Part shown: positions 15,319 through 16,804 of the stretch, one piece after another
How the letters are laid out: every line of letters begins with the position of its first letter
Position numbering within the stretch: the first letter of the stretch is position 1
Assembly (NCBI GenBank): GCA_021807585.1
Contig: JAKBCQ010000004.1
Location: 1 to 16,804 of the forward strand
Source of the DNA: Planctomycetota bacterium
GTDB lineage: Bacteria > Planctomycetota > Planctomycetia > Isosphaerales > Isosphaeraceae
Length of the DNA: 16,804 nt
Reading direction: 5' to 3'
The notes under the pieces: model-generated
Database searches by the model: none
Seen by the model: the letters and a program-made list of their open reading frames with translations, nothing else
What the model was told of the DNA's origin: nothing
Translations under genes and position numbers: made by a program

Positions 15319-16804
15319 ATGACCGCAGTCGGAGAGCGGCGAGAGTACGCGTTTCAAGCCGAGATCAAGCAGCTTTTGAATTTGCTGGCGCATTCGCTTT
15401 ATCAAAGTCGCGACGTCGCGATTCGTGAGCTCGTATCGAACGCTTCGGACGCGCTCGATAAGATGCGTTTTTTGGCGCTCTCGAACGATGCGTATCGCGA
15501 TTCGGGAGAGCTTGAAATGACGATCGAGCCTCGCGCCGACGCCATGGAATTGGTGGTTCGCGACAACGGGATCGGGATGACGCGCGACGAGCTTGTTTCC
15601 CATCTGGGAACGATCGCCAAGAGCGGCTCGCTTGAATTCTTGCGGACCCTGGGTGAAGACTCGAAAAAGGACGTGTCGTTGATCGGTCAGTTCGGCGTCG
15701 GGTTTTACGCGGCGTTTATGATCGCCGACCGCGTGCGGGTACGATCCAAAAGTTACAAGGATGATCAGGCGAACGAATGGGAATCGGACGGTACGGGCGT
15801 TTTCCAGGTCGTTCCGATCGAGACGCCGTTCGATCGTGGAACCGAGATCATCCTGCACTTGAAGGACGACGCCAAGGAGTTTATCGAGGAATGGAAGATC
15901 AGGGAGGCGATTCGTTCGTATTCGAGCTTCATCTCCTATCCGATTCGAATCGGCGGGGCGATCGTCAACGATCAAAAGCCGATCTGGGTCGAGCCCAAAA
16001 ATCAGGTGACTTCGGATCAGCATGAGAAGTTTTATCAATATCTCACGCATCATACCGACGAAAAGCCTTTATGGCATATTCATTTGGCTGTGGATTCGCC
16101 GATTCAGTTTCGCGCCGTGATTTATTGTCCGCCGACGAACGTCGAAAAATTCGGAATGGGTCGGTCGGAGCACGGTATCAGTTTATGCGCCAAGCGGATT
16201 TTGGTGGATCGCGAGTGCCGCGATCTTTTGCCCGAGTATTTGCGATTCCTCCGCGGGCTCGTCGATTCCGAGGATTTACCGCTCAACGTTTCACGCGAGA
16301 CGTTGCAGAACGATACGTTGATTCGCAAGATCCGCGATTCGATCGTGAAGGCGATTTTTGATCGACTCGACCGGACCGCGGCGGATCAGCCCGACGATTA
16401 CAAGGCGTTTTACGACGAATTCGGAACGTTCCTCAAGGAGGGAGCGATCGTCGATTTTCTGAAGCGCGATCGGATCGCTCCGCTCCTTCGATTCCCGTCG
16501 ACGCATTCGGATCAACTTACGTCGCTTGGCGATTATGTAAGTCGATGCGAAGAGGGTCGAAAGCAGATCTATTATGCGTGCGGTGTCAATCGCGCGACGA
16601 TCGTGAAGAGCCCTGCGCTCGAGATTTTTCTGCGGCGGGGGATCGAGGTTCTTTTGCTCGACGCTCCGGTCGATGAAGTGGTGATGGTGGAATTGAGGCG
16701 ATTCGGCGACAAAGATTTGAAGTCGATCGACGCCGCCGATGTTGAACTGCCGCCGCAATCGAGCGATGAGAGCGAGCCCGAGCCGACGAAGGAACCCGGC
16801 GGTT
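15319..16804 (+). CDS. htpG: Hsp90-family molecular chaperone HtpG (3' end beyond window)
   Basis: The first 495 residues of an Hsp90 homologue, expected to be about 620-640 in full. The start ATG at 15319 has GAGGG a few bases upstream. The GHKL ATPase domain is complete: RELVSNASDALDK (36-48, with E37 for ATP hydrolysis and N41 for Mg), DNGIGM (82-87), GTIAKSG (97-103) and GQFGVGFYAAF (123-133). The middle domain follows, with the FEVDS-equivalent region LPLNVSRETLQ near 314-324, whose Arg (R320) contacts the ATP gamma phosphate in Hsp90s. Beyond about 470 it turns acidic and Pro/Ser/Glu-rich (SSDESEPEPTKE), which may be a linker before the C-terminal dimerisation domain; this acidic insert is not typical of E. 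coli HtpG. Cytoplasmic. Divergent from prfB. Confidence 0.97.
   Translation, partial: MTAVGERREYAFQAEIKQLLNLLAHSLYQSRDVAIRELVSNASDALDKMRFLALSNDAYRDSGELEMTIEPRADAMELVVRDNGIGMTRDELVSHLGTIAKSGSLEFLRTLGEDSKKDVSLIGQFGVGFYAAFMIADRVRVRSKSYKDDQANEWESDGTGVFQVVPIETPFDRGTEIILHLKDDAKEFIEEWKIREAIRSYSSFISYPIRIGGAIVNDQKPIWVEPKNQVTSDQHEKFYQYLTHHTDEKPLWHIHLAVDSPIQFRAVIYCPPTNVEKFGMGRSEHGISLCAKRILVDRECRDLLPEYLRFLRGLVDSEDLPLNVSRETLQNDTLIRKIRDSIVKAIFDRLDRTAADQPDDYKAFYDEFGTFLKEGAIVDFLKRDRIAPLLRFPSTHSDQLTSLGDYVSRCEEGRKQIYYACGVNRATIVKSPALEIFLRRGIEVLLLDAPVDEVVMVELRRFGDKDLKSIDAADVELPPQSSDESEPEPTKEPGG

Noticed and set aside
15286..16053. 255-codon minus-strand frame opposite htpG
   Set aside because: The plus strand encodes the full Hsp90 ATPase motifs; the antisense frame is a shadow.

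Overview
The window is bacterial chromosomal DNA of moderately high GC, packed with GATC/CGATCG words. The gene content (a TolQ/MotA-type channel beside a He_PIG membrane protein, a DUF6798-like polytopic protein, an M50/M48/HExxH protease run, long divergent intergenic gaps) suggests a planctomycete-like bacterium (Isosphaerales or Gemmatales type). That is an inference from gene style, not a phylogenetic result. I found no rRNA, tRNA, CRISPR array, insertion sequence or integrase.

Layout. Positions 1-2552 (minus strand) hold three zinc-metalloprotease-type genes in a row, each with its own HExxH motif: a polytopic M50/site-2 protease, a membrane-anchored M48 peptidase, and a secreted peptidase-like protein cut by the window edge. 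Divergent from them (2970-5192, plus) is a two-gene membrane module: a MotA/TolQ/ExbB-type channel subunit with a long helical tail, then a protein with an ExbD-like first membrane segment, a periplasmic Ig-like He_PIG domain and two more membrane segments. A strong hairpin follows, then a succinate-semialdehyde-type aldehyde dehydrogenase (5298-6770) and a CvpA-family protein (7151-7921).

Positions 8079-9209 (minus) encode a signal-peptide protein with a C-terminal membrane anchor, in a visibly AT-richer stretch. Divergent from it is a large polytopic DUF6798/GT-C-like protein (9597-11858), whose 3' end overlaps the 3' end of glyA tail to tail by 27 bases. A minus-strand housekeeping cluster follows: prfB (13871-14990), an unknown 217-residue protein, and glyA (11832-13127). 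prfB carries the classical CTTTGAC programmed +1 frameshift, so the intact 372-residue protein appears only when two reading frames are joined. Divergent from prfB, htpG (Hsp90) starts at 15319 and runs off the end.

The best candidate for something not well described is the 2970-5192 channel/He_PIG pair, whose ExbD-like partner lacks the usual membrane Asp and OmpA/PG-binding domain, next to the divergent three-protease cluster. The prfB recoding site is the firmest mechanistic signal.
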